Positions 61,240 to 64,000 of a stretch of 64,000 nt of DNA are shown here, piece after piece. The first letter of the stretch is position 1. The number at the start of each line of letters is the position of its first letter. The DNA lies in the NCBI RefSeq assembly GCF_900115475.1, contig NZ_FOWP01000017.1, positions 1 to 64,000 of the forward strand. The letters are read 5' to 3'. The notes beneath the pieces are model-generated. The model worked only from the letters and a program-made list of their open reading frames with translations. It did not search any database and was not told the origin of the DNA. Source of the stretch: Ectopseudomonas composti (GTDB lineage: Bacteria > Pseudomonadota > Gammaproteobacteria > Pseudomonadales > Pseudomonadaceae). The position numbers and the translations under genes were made by a program.

Positions 61240-62157
61240 TCACTCACCGTCATCAGGCAGAAACCACTGCCGCCGCTCCTCGAACGCAGCCTGGATCAAC
61301 GCCACCAGCCCAACGACGTCCTCGCGCTGCGCGGACAATGGTGCGCAGGACAGCCAGATCGATTGCCTCATGGGCTGCGTGAAGAGGGTGGGTAGCGATT
61401 GCAGGTTCGCATCGAGATGAGTGATGTAGTTCGGCATCAGACCAACGCAGGCGGCATGCTTGACCAGTTCCATCGCCCACTGCTGAGAATGCACTCGCGT
61501 CACTGCGCTGCGCCTTGAGTCCACCAGAGCATTCCACGGTGAAAACAGGGCCGATGTGGAGATATCGGCCTGCTGAACCAGCATGTAGTCATTCAGATCT
61601 TCGAGGCTGGCGGGGAGGCGCCGCTCACGCGCATAGCGCTTGGCTATGCACGCCTGAAAGTCGATGCAGGCCAGACGCTGCGGTCGCGTCATGGCGAAAC
61701 CTGGGTCGGGTCGAGTCTGATTAGGATCGGCCAACCAGATCATGACCTCACTCTGCATTAACGGGCCACGCTCCTGGCGGATCAGCTCCAGGTGCACACC
61801 AGCATCCCTACGCAGAAAGGCCACCAGATGCCGTCCCAGAATATCGTTGAGCACTCTCTCAGGTAACGCCAGACGGAGCTTGGGCTTTTCAAGCAAACCG
61901 GCCTCTGGACGCAAATCTTGATACTGGGCAGCCAGCTCTGCCTGCAAAGAACGACCGCGCACCGTCAGAGCAAGGGCACGCTCCTGATACACGAAGAGCG
62001 CCTCTCCAACAGTTTTCTCGAGCCGCTGCAACTGCCTGCGTAGCACCATGGGAGGCAGATTCAGGCTGCGCGCAGCCTGCTTGAAACTGGCACAGCGCGC
62101 AGTCGTCAGGAAGCTTCTGGCCACCCGCCGTTCGACCTCAGCCACGGCAGCCCCCAT
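61240..62157 (-). CDS. LysR-family transcriptional regulator
   Basis: Regulator of 305 residues with an N-terminal HTH (SFKQAARSLNLPPMVLRRQL) and a C-terminal effector-binding domain. It lies directly upstream of the second OprD-type gene and may control it. The effector is unknown. The HTH is less canonical than average, with RRQLQRLEKTVGEALF as the recognition-helix region. Confidence 0.82.
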   Translation of the reverse strand: MGAAVAEVERRVARSFLTTARCASFKQAARSLNLPPMVLRRQLQRLEKTVGEALFVYQERALALTVRGRSLQAELAAQYQDLRPEAGLLEKPKLRLALPERVLNDILGRHLVAFLRRDAGVHLELIRQERGPLMQSEVMIWLADPNQTRPDPGFAMTRPQRLACIDFQACIAKRYARERRLPASLEDLNDYMLVQQADISTSALFSPWNALVDSRRSAVTRVHSQQWAMELVKHAACVGLMPNYITHLDANLQSLPTLFTQPMRQSIWLSCAPLSAQREDVVGLVALIQAAFEERRQWFLPDDGE

Positions 62158-62575
62158 AAGCGCCGCCCGGTATTCGATTCGATGTGTGACCCAGAAGCAT
62201 CATGTAAGGCAGATGAGAAGTGATTGCGTGCAAGCAAGCCTACTCACCACCACCTATCACCAGCCTTGCTGGAAAATTACTTATCTGTAATGCGGGAACG
62301 TGACCCGCACAGAGCACTCAAACTTCGGCTGGTCTAGCTGGATCGCCTTTACCTTCAGCGTAGGGGTCATCACAGCCTGCGGTTTCACCAAACGGTAATT
62401 GAAGTGAAACCACCCACGGACGATTACCGAAAAGCCCCAACGCCCGCCAGCTCTGGGCTGGCAAAACCAGCCTACACCCCGCAATCAAATCGTCACGAAA
62501 CAGACCAATAACCGTCACCCGAACTGCAAAGCATCGCGTCGCCAACACCTAGCACTCGGCGATAAGGAGCCATGC
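62158..62575. other. Intergenic region before OprP/OprO-like gene
   Basis: About 420 nt between divergent genes. It contains an exact ATTAC-N6-GTAAT box and, close to the porin, two CGTCAC copies (62491 and 62513) 22 bp apart, a spacing that fits a degenerate Pho box of 11-bp repeats. No gene is seen. Confidence 0.45.
62276..62291. promoter_or_regulatory. ATTAC-N6-GTAAT box before the OprP-like porin
   Basis: ATTACTTATCTGTAAT, third exact copy. It is 119 nt from the LysR start and 285 nt from the porin start, so the LysR side is the closer target. Confidence 0.55.
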
Positions 62576-63889
62576 ATGTTGATCAAAAGCACCCAACTCT
62601 CCCCACTGGCACTCGGCATTCTGCTAAGCCTGCCGGCCTTCTCGGTAATGGCCGGCACGGTCACCACCGATGGTGCTGACATCGTTATCAAGACCAAAGG
62701 TGGCCTGGAGGTCGCGACGACCGACAAGGCATTCAGCTTCAAGATCGGTGGGCGTCTACAGGCCGACTATGCGATGTTCGACGACTACTACACCCGTAAT
62801 GGCAACGCTGCCGATGCGGCATACTTCCGTCGTGCCTACCTGGAATTGGGTGGCACTGCTTACAAAGACTGGAAGTACCAGGTCAACTATGACCTGTCAC
62901 GAAACACCGGTAACGACAGCGCAGGTTATTTCGATGAAGCCAGCGTGACCTACACTGGTTTCAGCCCCCTGAACATCAAGCTCGGGCGTTTCTACACCGA
63001 CTTCGGCTTGGAAAAAGCTACCAGTTCCAAATGGACGACAGCCCTGGAACGCAACCTTTCGTACGACCTGGCCGAATGGACAAATGACAACTCGGGCATG
63101 GGCGTACAGGCCAGCAGCGTACTCGCTGACAGCGTGTTCCTGTCAGGCAGCGTTTTCAGCGAGAACAATAACGATACCGACGGCGACAGCGTCAAACGCT
63201 ACAACGCTCGCAGCGTTTTTGCGCCTTTGAACCAACCGGGTAACGTTCTGCATGTAGGCCTGCAGTACGCCTATCGCGACCTCAGTGGCAGTGCAGTGGA
63301 TACTCGCATTCGCTCGCGTATGGGGATGCGCGGCGTCGATACCAACGGTGGCAACAGTGCCGGCGCCAACGGCAACCGTGCGCTGTTCGGTGGTAGCGCG
63401 GCCACTGCCGACCTTTGGGAAGACGATGCCGTTTGGGGCGTAGAAGGTGCATGGGCACTGAATGCCTTTTCGATTCAGGGCGAATACCTTAGCCGCACAC
63501 TCAAGGCCGATCAGGCTAGCAGCGATATAGACGCCAAGGGCTACTACGTGCAGGTGGCCTATACGCTCACAGGTGAGCCGCGCCTCTATAAACTCGATGG
63601 AGCCAAGTTCGACACCATCAAACCTGCCAACAAACAGTTAGGCGCATGGGAGTTGTTCTACCGATTCGACTCGATCAACGTAGAAGATGACAACGTGACC
63701 AGTAGTAGCGCGACGCGGCAAGTCGGCGATGCAAGCGGCAAGGCTCACACCTTGGGTGTCAACTGGTACGCCAACGATGCGGTAAAGATCAGTGCCAACT
63801 ACATCAAGGCCAGTACCGACAGGGTCAGTAACTCGGTCGGTGATGATAGCGGCGACGGAGTCGTCATGCGCTTGCAGTACGCATTCTGA
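62576..63889 (+). CDS. OprP/OprO-type anion porin
   Basis: Sixteen-strand-type trimeric porin of 437 residues for phosphate, polyphosphate or other anions. A signal peptide ends near VMAGT; an N-terminal GGLEVATTDKAFSFKIGGRL segment and FRRAYLELGGTAYKDWKYQ are typical. The C-terminus ends in YAF, as needed for outer-membrane assembly. AAGGAG lies 6 nt before the ATG at 62576. Selectivity cannot be read from the sequence. Confidence 0.85.
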   Translation: MLIKSTQLSPLALGILLSLPAFSVMAGTVTTDGADIVIKTKGGLEVATTDKAFSFKIGGRLQADYAMFDDYYTRNGNAADAAYFRRAYLELGGTAYKDWKYQVNYDLSRNTGNDSAGYFDEASVTYTGFSPLNIKLGRFYTDFGLEKATSSKWTTALERNLSYDLAEWTNDNSGMGVQASSVLADSVFLSGSVFSENNNDTDGDSVKRYNARSVFAPLNQPGNVLHVGLQYAYRDLSGSAVDTRIRSRMGMRGVDTNGGNSAGANGNRALFGGSAATADLWEDDAVWGVEGAWALNAFSIQGEYLSRTLKADQASSDIDAKGYYVQVAYTLTGEPRLYKLDGAKFDTIKPANKQLGAWELFYRFDSINVEDDNVTSSSATRQVGDASGKAHTLGVNWYANDAVKISANYIKASTDRVSNSVGDDSGDGVVMRLQYAF

Positions 63890-63896
63890 GTCAGTC

Positions 63897-63930
63897 GCTG
63901 GCAGGTGCCCTCACCTGCCAGCCCCCTTTC
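63897..63930 (+). terminator. Terminator after the OprP-like porin
   Basis: GCTGGCAGGTG, loop CCCT, CACCTGCCAGC, then CCCCCTTT. Perfect 11-bp stem eight bases past the stop. Confidence 0.7.
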
Positions 63931-64000
63931 GCGATTGTAATGTTGGCGCAATGCCTGGGTAAGGGACGAATCGCTAATGTTTGCCCTGTAAACACTAGCC

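Overview
This 64 kb window is a chromosomal segment of a GC-rich gammaproteobacterium, almost certainly a Pseudomonas of the P. mendocina/oleovorans/alcaliphila type. The evidence is the gene content and order: lipB-ybeD-dacC-rlpA-sltB1-rodA-mrdA-rlmH-rsfS-nadD-proA, then hydrolase, methyltransferase, mpg, lrgBA, MORN protein, ubiX, mpl and ppa, as I recall it from P. aeruginosa PA3997-PA4031. OprD-type porins and Pseudomonas-style palindromic intergenic repeats agree with this.

Layout. (1) 1-255: truncated IS481-type transposase next to lipB, where lipA would be expected. (2) 401-10716: minus-strand operon series for lipoylation, peptidoglycan elongation and remodelling (RodA/PBP2, lytic transglycosylases, DD-carboxypeptidase), ribosome maturation, NAD and proline synthesis. 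(3) 11020-21240: mixed housekeeping and accessory functions, including an alpha/beta-hydrolase with a PilZ-like tail, a DedA-PAP2 fusion, LrgAB, and a MORN-repeat C13-peptidase lipoprotein. (4) 21359-31546: a FixL/FixJ-like two-component system divergent from an acyl-CoA catabolic set (acyl-CoA ligase, permease, acyl-CoA dehydrogenase, thiolase, MBL hydrolase). (5) 31707-38582: YbaK-like deacylase, YceK-like lipoprotein, ubiX, mpl, GNAT, a degenerate phosphatase/kinase fusion, mtfA, ppa.

(6) 38640-about 48250: accessory region inserted after the ppa terminator. A tyrosine integrase is followed by an AT-richer three-gene minus-strand operon of unrecognised proteins, the first with a PD-(D/E)XK-like nuclease signature. 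This is the best candidate here for an undescribed, probably defensive, system. It is followed by a high-GC DUF932/YqaJ/metal-binding/XRE module typical of mobile elements. (7) 48412-63889: metal-resistance and porin region with czcCBA, czcRS, a CadR-like MerR regulator, two OprD-family porins, a PtrA-like small periplasmic protein, a LysR regulator and an OprP/OprO-type porin. Three exact ATTAC-N6-GTAAT boxes in three intergenic regions suggest one shared regulator, most likely CzcR. A MerR-type operator precedes czcR.

No tRNA, rRNA or CRISPR array was seen. All assignments come from reading motifs and order by eye. No database search was run.
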